Positions 24,701 through 36,176 of a DNA stretch of 64,000 bases are shown here, one piece after another. Under the pieces are notes generated by a model, which saw only the letters and a list, made by a program, of their open reading frames with translations, was not told the origin of the DNA and made no database searches. A program made the position numbers and the translations under genes. The DNA comes from Paragordius varius (taxonomy: Eukaryota > Nematomorpha): contig OZ176050.1 in the NCBI GenBank assembly GCA_964247055.1, positions 2,914,001-2,978,000 on the forward strand, in the 5' to 3' direction. The first letter of the stretch is position 1. Each line of letters opens with the position of its first letter.

Positions 24701-26889
24701 ATGGATAGCAATGTAGAGGCTTTAATCAATATCAGCGACAAAATCGATGATAAATTAAATATTTTGGAAGAAAAGCAGAAAAAGCTTCTTGAAATTTTAA
24801 CAAATTCCTATGATAATCTTAAAAATTTTACATTCGATAATAATAAAGTGGAACCAATTATAGCTCCTATCAAAAAGCATTGTGCTAAAAAAACTATCGC
24901 TCAAATCCCTACAAAAGTTACTCCAAAATCCCATAAAGAGTCATCCATAAAAATTTTAAATATAAATGAGCACATTAATCAAGAATCGATGGGGACTTTT
25001 ATTAAAGCCGATATTGATAAATATAAAATTGCACGATACGTCCCTCATATCTGTTCTCCAAAATGCTTATCCGCATTTTCTATAGACCCAAAAAACTTTC
25101 AATCTCACATTAGTATATTGTATATTCCTATACAAACAGGATGGAATCGGATATTAAAAAATAACAATAAGGTAAAATTATTTTAATATTTAGGTAACAT
25201 ATGTAACCCCTTGTGGTGTTGCCATATCAAGTTATCGCGATCTCTTATCTTATTTAATTATAACTCAATCCAGAATACCGGTTGATTATTTTAGTTTTAG
25301 CGAGAATCTTTCTATTTCCCGCAATTTTGAAGCCACAGCCAGTATTATTGATGAGGATATATCCAATAATCAGGAACGCATAAATATCCCGTGTGTTAAT
25401 AGTTTTGATTTTTCGTATCCACCTCATTTTGTGTACAGTCCCTGTATAAAGCCCAGCTCCTCCGTTCCCATTTGTTATGATATGGTCACTAGCCAATCGT
25501 TCACGTGTGGATGTACATGTGCAGACGGTATTTGTCAAGATTCAGATAGTTGTGAATGTCAGCGCACAACAGCTGATTCCGCTATTCGTATTGGAGTTCG
25601 CCTCTTCAATAATTTAACTGCAGCCACGAGCACAAGATTGAATGACCCCAACAATGTTTCGGGCTACGTGACTGGCGGTTACATGTATCGCCGGCTACCT
25701 CAACCCCTAGGGACTGGGATATATGAATGCAATCAAAACTGTGCATGTAACAAACGATTATGCCTTAATCGCGTGGTCCAAAGCGGGATTCGTCACAAAC
25801 TCCAACTTTTTTGTACGGCCGAAAAGGGTTGGGGCATTCGATGTTTGAATGATATTCCCCTGGGCTCTTTCGTTTGCACATATGCCGGCCGAATCCTTAC
25901 GGACCGAGAAGCAGAACTCATGGGCTACGAAGAGGGCGATGAATATTTGGCTCAGATTGATTTTATTGAATGTGCCGAATACTTGAAACAAGATTATGCT
26001 CGCTCGAATAATCAAACGGTCGATCCGGACATCATTGCACAATGGGATAAGCGTAAAGATATATCAGGTTTTTGGTATATATGTAATTTACTGAAATTGT
26101 GCATTATTTAATCCTATTTGTCTAGCAGTTACATAAATGTGTTTTTGACCTTAATTCGCCCATTTTATTCTTTTTAAGTATGGGATATGCGATTGGTTTA
26201 TATCAATAAAGTGATTCAGTTTTAGGATAAAAGATGGTAAAAGTTTTGACTCTAACAATATATATAATTTGGAATTAAGGCAGCTATATTCATTTTTACT
26301 TAATATTTTGCACAATGTAGGCAATAGTGTACGCACCGTAGCCAGATCATCCCTTCCCCTTTTGCGACAGCAACATCAACATGCAGCACCAAACGAACAC
26401 GGTAACCAAGTTTTGGATGAAAATAGTGTAGATGAAACTTTATCAACGGAATCAAGTAGCGATATAAACAGTCTCCAACCATCCACATCACAAATCGTAT
26501 CAACTACTCAGCAGGATAATGCCAAGATACTTAATGGCCATGGTTATGAAGGCGATAGGGATAATAACGCGGCAATCACAAATGGAAATAAAAAACGAGG
26601 AACGCGAGATCTATTTAACACAGAGAGTTGGGGTTACGTCATGGACGCTAAGAAAGAAGGTAACATTGGCCGTTTCCTGAACCATAGTTGTGATCCCAAT
26701 TTGTTTGTTCAAAATGTGTTTGTGAATGCACATGATATTCGGTTTCCGGCTATTGCGCTTTTTGCTAATCGTACTATCCGAGCCGGGACCGAACTAACCT
26801 GGAATTATGGGTATGAGATTGGTAGCGTTAAGGGTAAGGAGATTGTATGCAAATGTAATAGCCATAAATGTACTGGACGGTTATTGTAA
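24701..26889 (+). CDS. SETDB1: SETDB1/eggless-like H3K9 methyltransferase (3 exons)
   Basis: Exons 24701-25171, 25194-26067 and 26321-26889 give about 637 residues. The family trimethylates histone H3 lysine 9 for heterochromatin and transposon silencing. In order: an N-terminal coiled-coil stretch (about 8-40), a methyl-CpG-binding-like domain (about 110-190; HICSPKCL...VTYVTPCG), a Cys-rich pre-SET (about 261-349; [11 protein letters not shown]...YECNQNCAC), then a SET domain split by a roughly 100-residue Ser/Gln-rich insert. The second SET half has the catalytic NHSCDPN and ELTWNYGYE, and a [13 protein letters not shown] post-SET ends the protein. The N-terminal Tudor domains of SETDB1 are absent, as in SETDB2, and the SET insert is short. 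Intron 1 is 22 nt, forced by homology on both sides. An alternative for intron 2 (donor after 26076, acceptor at 26280) is also in frame. Confidence 0.9.
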
Positions 26890-27081
26890 CAATATTATGC
26901 GATAGATTTTTTCTTCATTCTCCACCATATAATGCATTTATATAGGTCGCACCAGGCCTGCACATATATCCGTTTGATTGAACACCAAATACTATATAAT
27001 TTATTGACAAAAGCTTGTGATTTAATTACTATATCACAAATAAATATGTGTACTACATAAATTAATACAATTAATAAAATC

Positions 27082-29418
27082 TTAAAAATTGTAATTTGAC
27101 AATCGGGACATTAGCTCCTTTTGTTTTTTGGCAAAAATGTGTCCGTATGGTCTAATTTTTGGATCCAAAACATTCCAATCTGGGATTGGAAATTTCGAAT
27201 CAGCCTTTGATTCTTGGATGTCTGTCTTATCTGTGGGTAAATTTGTTGAAGGGGTTTGCTTAGTTGTTCCTCCCTTTAATATGAGATCAATGAGATGTCT
27301 TTTTGGTGGAAATTGTATAAGGAATGGCAGTAAAGGGTTGGTCATATGAGATAATTGACTCGTTGATACAAGATAAGGAGAATCTATGATAAAAATAAGT
27401 TACACTAAAATTGACAATAAAATAATCGGTCTAAACTGCTTTTAATAAGTCATTTATGGTCAACAAACATTTAGCTATTATTACAACAACTATATAATAA
27501 TAAAACAATCACATTCGATGTCAAAAAATTTAAATCAAACATTTTAACACGTTTGTCAAAATTTAAGCTAACAAACCTTTTGGCAGATATTTAGCTAATA
27601 GACTGCGTTTATTTGTGTCACTCAAAAAAGCTGCCATCTTTTGTCGCAAAATAATTTGCGTTTCAATTAGGAGCTGTCCTTTGTCAGAACTACTGAGTGA
27701 TGCCGATGTAATGTTAAATCTATGGTTCCAATTCGTTGGTTGGCATTGAAGAGCTTTTATCATTATATAAGCGCCGGTCCATGCAGCAATCAAAGGAGAA
27801 ATAGATTTATATTTTCCGCTGTCACATGTGACTTTAGGCAATGTGTGATATTTTAATGGGTTAAGGTAAGGTTTGACGCTAAAATAATTGAATGGAATAA
27901 ACTTACATATTGGCCAATACAATTGAAAATAGTTAAAAAAATCGTTTCACAGTAATATTAAATAAAAATTCGTTCTTTTTCCAATCTTGCTTTTTCTATA
28001 ACGTTTCTTAGGTTGCGAAATAAGGAGTAGAGACGTAGATTGGTAACATTAATATTTTACTATTATCATGTAAATAAAAAAAGATAATTAATAAATACGT
28101 GATTATAGGAAAATTATGTTTTTTTACATTTTTAATTTTAATATTTACTGTAAATGCATCAATATACTAAAAATTTTATTCAAAATCAATATTTTACCTA
28201 TAAGCTAATGAATTTTTAATTAACCAAAGCAACTCCTCTTTCATGCGAACCTCAAAACCGGGAATCATACAAAGGCCCCCAACAAATAAAATATTTTGAG
28301 CCAATTGAGTTCGACAATCGATTGGACACTAATTATATATTTTAGGTTAAATAAAAATTTATTTATAAATAACCAGAGAATAATTCTATATAGATTAATT
28401 ATAATAAACATAAAACATAACCTCAGTGATGGTGTCCAAAATTAGAGAGGGAACCGTTTCATTATCAACATTAGGCAAAAATATTAGCTCACAAAATAGC
28501 TCTCTTACCCAACCAGGAAGTCGAAAATTTTTAAATGCAACATATTCATCCATCAAAATATCTAATTAGGATAAAATCTAATTTATAAAAATTTTTTGAA
28601 AAAGTAATTAAATATTATACCATCTACAAAATATTCTTTTGGACAATTTTCGATGACTTTATTAAAATCTCCTTCCAACAACGAAGCGATACAATTCGAA
28701 TATGCTAGGGCGTTTTTTCGATTCGCAACATGAAAAATTCGAGGCTAAAAATATTAATAAAAATTACCACTAACTGTACAAGATTTTCGTAACCTATTAA
28801 TTGAATTGTATCGTTATCAAATGAGTTTTTATCCAGATAATATGCTAGAAAGGAGGCAAATATATCTAAAATGCGATTAAATCCACAGCAATCAAGATTA
28901 AAATTTATATCAGTGCCTGAAAAATTCCATTCTTTGCCCTTAGTAAGTATGGTTGTATCTGAAAATATTGGAAGAATGGAAATTTGTGAAAAACCACAAT
29001 CAACAACACAAAAAGCTGTAACCAAAATGTCATGATGCTGATTAACGATTTCACTTATTGGAAATATATTGTAAGTTGCAGCGATATGGGAGGGGATAAA
29101 TGCCATACTATCGATTCCCATTTTTTTCATGCAGTATACAGTTGCAGATTTAAATTCATTAAAAGAAGTTAAAGTGTTTTCCAAAATAAAAACTTTGGCA
29201 GAAAGCGCATTATTGTTGGGATCAATTAATAAATAATTATAGAAAATATTTTTAAAAAAATCAAAAAGCACTGCTATTTCTATATGCCTGTCCCTACCAT
29301 TCAAAAAACTAGATATTAAATTTGGAGTGAGTATTAGGTATGGATGATACGTTGATAATGTGCCACATTTCGTAAAATTAGACCCAATATCAATAATTAT
29401 TGTGTTGGTCTTGTCCAT
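27082..29418 (-). CDS. ACTR10: Actin-related protein 10 (Arp11), dynactin subunit
   Basis: Six exons (29418-28768, 28744-28621, 28561-28422, 28328-28198, 27878-27577, 27383-27082) join in frame to about 549 residues; human ACTR10 has 417. Arp11 sits at the pointed end of the dynactin filament and helps dynein-driven transport. Matches run along the whole protein: IIIDIGSNFTKCG (phosphate-loop type), LLIDPNNNALSAKVFILEN, FCVVDCGFSQISILPIF, VPSLILDTITE-CPIDCRTQL, VGGLCMIPGFEVR, IAAWTGAYI, and IPDW near the C-terminus. Intron 1 is 23 nt. The extra length is mostly between the IAAWTGAYI region and IPDW (STNLPTDKTDIQESKADSK). The 3' end faces SETDB1 192 bp away. Confidence 0.9.
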
Positions 29419-29846
29419 AATTTAAAGCATGAATGTGACATATGATGCCTTTGTTTAAAAAGTATATCAAATGGTATATAATGTATACAAGTCATACAAT
29501 ACATATAAAGAGCTTATGTTTTTATCTGATTTGGATTTGGCCCAAAGCTCATATTTTTAAAAAAATATATTGTTTAATTAATTTAGCCAAAATATATATA
29601 TAAAACATAATACTTATTAAAAATTTAATGTAACACTGAGACTTTAAAAATTATTCATGAGGTGGCACATGGGGGTAGTGAGAGATAACACTTGTGGATA
29701 AAACAAAATAATTTTTATAATAGAATCCCAGAAAATCCGAATTATGTTTTTGTTCAAAGAATTTTCCTGATAGATTTTACCAAAGTAATAAGAAAAACTA
29801 AGCCTATCTGTCTATCTTTATAAATATTTATTATGCTTTCACTGCC
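29419..29846. other. Upstream flank of ACTR10
   Basis: AT-rich, no gene or repeat recognised. It must contain the ACTR10 promoter (minus strand). Confidence 0.4.
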
Positions 29847-30401
29847 TTAACACTTCGATTCAATTTGGGGTAAATACCCCAGACTAAATTTGAGTTAGAA
29901 TTTTTAAAAAACTACTGAAGGAAACGGTCCCAATTTATTTATGCTTCTATCCTAATAAAAATTATATAAATATGCCAAAATATCTAAAAAAAATTTATTT
30001 TGAAAAAAAAGTTCCATGTCAAACTACTTCGACGCCATTTTTATTTTACAAAATTTTTGTAAAATATCGTCTTCATTTAATTTTAAGGGTAAAATTAAAG
30101 CTATTTTATTTAAATTACAGCTAACATTGATATAAATAGAAAAGGCGGTTTATTCCGTAGTATTTTACAATTTTACCATTCCACACATGTCACGTTAACG
30201 AAATGTCTACCTCTCGGTTTTAGTTTAAAATACGTAATATCAAGTATTTCTGTTTATTAATGTTATATAAGTGCACAATTTTGCCATGGTTTCGATTCCT
30301 TCCATATTTTTTAATGAATTTAATATAAAATAGACCTGGGGTATTTAACTACCCCTTTAGAATCGATAGGCTAAAATGAATCTGTTGTATCCAAGTGTTA
30401 A
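29847..30401. repeat. Family B MITE (TTAACACTT ends), complete
   Basis: Bounded by TTAACACTT and AAGTGTTAA, 555 bp, with subterminal GGGGTAAATACCCCAGAC and GACCTGGGGTATTTAACTACC. It is in the opposite orientation to the copy at 22520, shown by the internal AAACTACTTCGACGCCATTTT block. Confidence 0.7.
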
Positions 30402-30497
30402 CAATGCTTCCCAGATTGAGTAATTTAATTAGCTTAGTTAATTAATTTCAATATTTGTGCAAGGTAAATTTCTCATTCGGTCCTTTGGACATTCAAT

Positions 30498-30629
30498 ATG
30501 GAGAAACTTATTGGAATAGATGTAATGATAGGAAAAATAAATAGCGACGGAATGCCGCCTACGACTTTATTAGACGAGGATGAGGTATATTTTTCTAAGT
30601 TTATCCCACTCATGGCAATCGAAAAATAA
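30498..30629 (+). CDS. Small ORF or orphan first exon
   Basis: ATG at 30498 opens MEKLIGIDVMIGKINSDGMP-PTTLLDEDE, a clearly less AT-rich stretch than its surroundings. The frame then continues to a stop at 30629 (43 codons). A GTATAT donor after codon 29 would instead splice on; one possible acceptor near 30656 gives a very short tail. No family is recognised and no further exons were found. It could be a first exon whose partners were lost, a small protein, or chance. Confidence 0.3.
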   Translation: MEKLIGIDVMIGKINSDGMPPTTLLDEDEVYFSKFIPLMAIEK

Positions 30630-31184
30630 ATTTTACTACAAAATTACTGTGCTCAGTCGATTATTAGCGCATAATTATTATAATAATATAAATGTTACGG
30701 GCATGACTCGACTCTATAATTTTTCATACATTTTCTGTTTTTTGGTATTAAGTTTAGATAAAATTATAATTAATTAAAGAATTTTTTAGTTACTTTATGG
30801 GTTTTTAATCTAAATGCAACGTGATAAAATTATCGGGTCCTAAAGAAATGATCGTACATATAAATATGGAAATTAATATGAACAATTTTATGATTGAAAA
30901 AAATTATAGATTTAGCTATATATTACCAAAATTTTAAATAAATCGTAGTATTATTTCTAAATATATTCATATTAACTATGACATCTATATTTGATAGTTA
31001 AGTACTTAGGATTTTCGATCCTAAAATCAAAGCTAAAAATATTTAAAAATATTTGAATATTTTACAAATAAAATCTAGATCAAATACACAACTCCGAAAT
31101 TTATGATAACTTTTATTTAATGACAATTTAGTTTGATTTAACATAGTTTACAGGTTTCGAATATGTATAAATCTTTCTGGGCAC
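30630..31184. other. AT-rich spacer, nothing recognised
   Basis: No coding frame beyond short chance ORFs and no repeat family seen. Confidence 0.4.
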
Positions 31185-31460
31185 GCACGGTAGATACTAG
31201 GCTTGCAACCCTCCAAAATAATTTTGCAGCCCGCGAGAACTCTCAAATACAAAATTTTAGGTCCATAGAATTGATTTTCTTAAACAAAATTTCCCCTCAA
31301 TTTCCGAATAATTTATAAAATAATTAATACGTTTTACAGACTTATGTTTTAACTCTATAATATTTGTTATTACCCATATATGTTGATGCGGCCCGTCGGA
31401 TTTTTTTATCAGAAAATGCAGCCCTGAAGCCATTTTCGTTGGACACCCTTGTCTTAAGAA
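31185..31460. repeat. Degenerate hAT-type MITE
   Basis: It contains the GC-rich words typical of these elements (GCAGCCCGCGAG near 31229, GATGCGGCCCGTCGG near 31386) and ends TTGGACACCCTTG, the inverse of CAAGGGTGTCCAA. The left terminus is not clear. Related to the copies at 32369-32649 and 51300-51605. Confidence 0.45.
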
Positions 31461-32368
31461 CATGCTTTATTTATCCATTTGAAGATCTTTGACAATATGT
31501 CGGATCATAAATCTTGAAATAATCTGAGTCACAAAAATGATGGCCTAAATCAAAAGTTTCCACATAAGCTTGTCATTTTCGAAAAACCTTTGTAAATTTT
31601 ATTTTAATGTAATCCAAATAATTATATTAAAATAATTTATGATTTTTAAATTAGTTTGTCTGTGAAATTTTCGACTTTTTTAAGAGTTTAATTGACCATA
31701 TAAAAAATAACTTTTGCATTAGATTGATTTAAATAATTAATTACCATTAAGATTTAGTTTAGGCACCCTTTCGAACTATATAAAATACATGGCTTGATAT
31801 CTAAAACATTTAATTTTAATTTAGAGTTTAATGTTAAGAAACACCAATTATCTATAACCCCTAATTAAAAATTCTTGAGTTTGGACTAATTTTATTTTGA
31901 GATATACTATTTATGTACTTTAAATAAATTAAAATTTACAAGAATGGCAATTAAAAATCAAAATTTGATGTCTACTGTAAGTGTATACATTTTCTTTTCA
32001 GAATATTTATATTTCAATATTTTGTGGACCCAGCTAATTGCTCTGTTTATTAGTTGAAAACTATCGTCAGAGTCAATAATAAACAGAGTAGAGCTTGGGA
32101 TAATAGAAAGCATGGGAAGGATATATGAAGGAATTTGCATTCATCCCGAAAATTAGCCAACATAATTTACTCCTCTAAAAAACTCACAGCAATGCATTCA
32201 ATATGATTTTTTCTGAGAATTCGTATTTCATGTACTAAATATTGAAGTTATACGGACAAAACCTAGAACAACAAATATTTTTTTATAAGGCTGCTATACT
32301 TTTTTAACATTTAAAATAAAACCCATTTATATATTTATGTAAAATTAAAGGGAAAAGAATATTTAAAG
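31461..32368. other. AT-rich spacer with one weak minus-strand ORF
   Basis: A minus-strand frame at 32140-31958 starts MQIPSYILPMLSI and continues through IIDSDDSFQLINRAISWVHK. Its composition is somewhat coding-like and all three frames are open upstream. No family or splice context supports it. Nothing else is seen. Confidence 0.3.
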
Positions 32369-32649
32369 CAGAGGTGTCCAGCGCACGCCCTCCGAAACTT
32401 TATGTGCGGCCGAAAAATTTGAAATCCATAAATAAAAAATACTCTCATAAAATCTTAATAAATTTGATATTTATTAAACATTTTTCTTAAATAAGTGTAT
32501 TCGAACTGAAGAAAAATGGTATTATGTTTGCATTTACAATCTTATGTGTGAAATCTAATAAATTCTTATCAATGTCCATAGGTTTGAATTCCACCAGCCG
32601 AGTTTTGTAAATCAAAAATGCGGCCCGCTATTTACGTTGGACACTCCTG
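32369..32649. repeat. hAT MITE with 8-bp target duplication
   Basis: The ends are CAGAGGTGTCCA and TGGACACTCCTG, inverted repeats of the hAT type. They are flanked by ATTTAAAG (32361-32368) and GTTTAAAG (32650-32657), matching at 7 of 8 positions. 281 bp, non-coding, with GTGCGGCC and ATGCGGCCCGC subterminal words. Confidence 0.75.
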
Positions 32650-33170
32650 GTTTAAAGTGTGATTAACTTTTTATTTTTATTTTGTTTTTATGTTTAGTCT
32701 GTATAATTTCATATACTGTATATGACTAAAACTAATCTTAATAATTAAAAATTAATTAACATACAAACCAGGATTTTAACTAATAGGATTTTGTGGATAT
32801 TATTCTACTATATGGACTTAAATAACAACCCTATTTTTTACAAATTTATAAAATATTTAGTTTAACAAAAATAATTCCCCCTTTAATTGTGAGTGAATTA
32901 TTTAGATTTTTGCGCTCTACATACAAATGATGGGTTTATTATGACGTTAAAATATAACATTGATTGTTAAACCGTGAGTTTATTTAACATTTTATTATAA
33001 CAATCATTATAATTTAACAAAATCTCTAAAATAATTAAACACTCACAAAAATATTTATATAAAAACAGTAATGCTTTCAAATATCTACTCTAATTGAGTA
33101 TCATATACCTAACTTTATAAAAACATCCAAAGAATCATATATATTTGGTCTCGACCGGAATCCCACTCTA
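32650..33170. other. Upstream region of the NPF-repeat gene
   Basis: AT-rich, no gene or repeat recognised. Confidence 0.4.
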
Positions 33171-33171
33171 T

Positions 33172-33180
33172 TATATAAAA
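33172..33180 (+). promoter_or_regulatory. TATA box of the NPF-repeat gene
   Basis: TATATAAAA lies 35 bp before the start codon at 33215. With transcription starting about 25-30 bp downstream of the box, the 5' leader would be only a few to about 15 nt. Confidence 0.45.
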
Positions 33181-33214
33181 CCCATAATCTTAAAGTTCAA
33201 AAACTCCTACCAAA

Positions 33215-36176
33215 ATGCTTATGTGTGATACAATTAATAAATACAACTTGCCATCATCTACCAATCCATTTGATGACGATTGGAATGTACAGGCTGAGAA
33301 TTTCGGTAAATTCAAATTACCTTTAATACTATAAAAAATATCATTCATATTAACCATTTAAGATATTGTTTGATATCATTGAAAGCAAAAAAGGTATATA
33401 TTTTGAGAGAGTAGTTTTAAAGCAGAGCAGATAAAACCGCGAAATTTTTTTATAAAATCTTCTATTAATTTAAAATTGATAGTCAAGTATCCCGGTACAA
33501 AAAAATATATTGCTTAATATCTATTTTGGAATTTACAAATAATTTTTAAGATGAGAGAAATCCAATTTCATTGCGACACTCATTTTTTTATTAATAGAAT
33601 AAAATTTTGCCATTGTATTTGACGTAAATATATATATTTATAGGTAAATAATTTACAATGATAATTTTTTATAATCAACTACAATCGAATATCAGTATTC
33701 TACAAATCCATTTAGTGACAACTTTAAAGAGCCATCAGAATTAGGTTATTTGCTTATTAAATCAATATTAATTACAGGGAAATGTTCTATAATATTAAAC
33801 CTATCAAATTGGCTAAATTGCCATTATGATTATATATATACAAATATAGTTTACAAAAATTATGACTTATGCTTTGAGTTTGAGATCTCACGAGTATTAA
33901 TTTTTTCCCTTTTTTGTACCGTATAAAAGCTAAAAAGCTTCAAATTTTTTTTGTTTTCATATACATATATATATATTATTAAAATTTGATACGAAATTTG
34001 GACCCCTCTAAAATTAACTGGTTTATTACATTAATCTCAAAAATGAAGATTGCATCTGTAAAAATATTTATATATGACAAAATAGACTGACATCAATAAA
34101 TTATTTTTGAAAAGCATTCATTTTTACTTTTTCGATTTCTGCAAAATTGTTTTAAAGCGTATTTTATCGTTTACAGCATGGTGGAATCGGTATCAATATA
34201 CTCTAAATATCGATGTTAATTTCTATTTCCTCAGAATTCTGAGATTTGTTGAATTTCAAGTTAAATAAAAAACGAATTTTTACAAGTTCTTGATATTAAA
34301 TTTTAACAAGCATGGAATAATATAGAATAAATGTTTTCATTAATGGTGTTTTATACCAGGATTATTCAAAACACGAACGCTTCAACAAAGTATTGCCAAA
34401 ACTAAAAGCAAAGTTTACATGTTAAAAATAAGTTATTTAATTTTCATGATCTAGCATATATTAGAAATTCTTTTCGCGCAATATGGGCCTTTTGCGTTTA
34501 TTGTGATTAAATGATTCATTGCAGCTGGTCCTATGTTTCTAGGGCCCCCATTTAAAAATAATTGAAATTAAAAATATACAGTTTCCTCTTAAACTTTCTT
34601 TTATAGTTAAATTGATTGTAAGCGTTTTACTTTTACCAAAAAGTTATTTGATATAATGCGTCAAATTTTGCCATGAAGCATTACAAAAGTAGAATAACTA
34701 TCTTAATTATCTCATGAAGCCCTTAATAAAAATCACTATCAAAATTTTGATCTTAATTTTTTCTGTGTGCACTATGTATTTAAATTATATACAATATGAC
34801 GATTTACGATAGATTCAAATCCAATGAAGGATAATAAAACATCTACGAACCCCTTTGACGACAATTATAAAGAGCCTAGTTTACCAGGTCATATTTTATT
34901 AGATATATTAAATGTTTTATCTACAGTATAATTCACGAATTTCCCCATAAATTTGTCGGTTTAATTAAGAAGTGTTTATGTTTCTCATTTAATACCGAAT
35001 ATTTGAATTAACTAAACTTTTACTTACAAAGCTGTAAGTGGTTTTAGTTTTAACAATTTGAATATAAATATATTTATATTTGGGTCAGTAATTTTTGATA
35101 AAAATTTTGATAGTTAATTTTATATTTGTAAATTACTCCTAATTATTCCTAATAAGTCATAAATTTTTTGATAAAACTTGTTGAAATGATCTTTTCTTCT
35201 CATTGGCTTGAAATTAATTAAGTAATTCTAAAATGAATTGTATATGGTTAAATATATCATAATACCGAATTCGACGGTATATTATGATTGCAGATTTTAA
35301 CCCATTCACATGCATCAAATCAATCAACCGCCAATACGTAAACAAAGAGATGCCGAATGAAAATATAAACGCAGAAACAAGAGAATCCTACTTCCTCAAC
35401 GAAATTCCCCCTAACCAAATGGGAGAAGGCCTCTTATCATCACAAAGTAAAAATATTTATTAAATTAAAAAAGTAATTTTGGTTGAATATGAAACTTTTA
35501 ACAAAATACATGTTATATAACTTGACCTGGGTAATACAGTGCAATAATAATTAATCCATACAATTTTTCGGAAATTATTAAATTTTATACTAAATCCCCA
35601 CACCTAAAATAGAATGGGAATTTTAAAAATTGGGAATTAAAATAAAATCTTAAATAATGTTTGTTAAAAATTAATTTATTTAAATTTAAATTACTTTCAG
35701 ATTCGAAAATGAAAAATCGAACATCTTTGAAACGAGCATTTAACAGGGCCTTTGGGGGCCGCCAACCCCAAAGTGCTTCTGGAGAATGTAGGAACCAAAA
35801 TGAGATATCTCAAAAGGTAAATAACAATAAAAAGAATATACTAACCATATTCATTGGTTGTAAAAAGGAAAATGCAGAATTAAAAACAAATAATAGCCAA
35901 CTGAAAGTTAAAAATCTATTCAAAATATCATTTTCGAAAAACAAGTCATCTACCGGACACTCTGGGGGCCGCCAACTCCAGGGTGCTCCTCATCATATTA
36001 CCCGGAATGAAGAACAAAAAGTTAATAATGATAAAAAGATATTTAGTCGTATACTCTCAATTTTCCATAGGAAAAACAAGGAAGAACAAAAAATGGTAAA
36101 ATTAATCCACGATTCGATAATTTTAGGATCAATAAAATCTCTTTCCAACGGTCAAAATGGTATAATATTTGTTTAA
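33215..36176 (+). CDS. Novel NPF-motif repeat protein (5 small exons)
   Basis: Exons are inferred at 33215-33286 or 33305, 33696-33744, 34813-34887, 35294-35446 and 35701-36176. The joins 2-3, 3-4 and 4-5 are all phase 1 and in frame, giving about 274 residues. Successive exons encode one motif: SSTNPFDDDWN, YSTNPFSDNFKEP, TSTNPFDDNYKEP and DFNPFTC. NPF tripeptides are known ligands of EH domains in endocytosis, so an endocytic adaptor is possible, but that is inference. Exon 5 (157 aa) is Lys/Asn-rich and contains two copies of a ~46-residue module beginning GGRQPQS / GGRQLQG and continuing KVNN-KK...KKENAELK / HRKNKEEQK. There is no signal peptide or membrane segment. The exon 1 to 2 junction needs either a weak GTACAG donor or a micro-exon. 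Exons 4-5 recur inverted at 59649-60544. Confidence 0.6.
33900..34780. repeat. Diverged family A element in an intron
   Basis: Family A words are seen: CATGGTGGAATCGGTATCA near 34178, its mirror ACCAGGATTATTCAAAACACG near 34358, and TTTTGCCATGAAGCATTA near 34667. It lies in intron 2 of the NPF-repeat gene. Limits are approximate. Confidence 0.4.

Noticed and set aside
31958-32140. Minus-strand 60-codon ORF as a gene
   Set aside because: Composition is suggestive, but all frames are open, no family is recognised and no partner exon was found.
33305-33395. 8-nt micro-exon near 33385 linking NPF exons 1 and 2
   Set aside because: It would fix the phase, but so short an exon cannot be supported by eye. 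Left as an alternative to the GTACAG donor at 33287.
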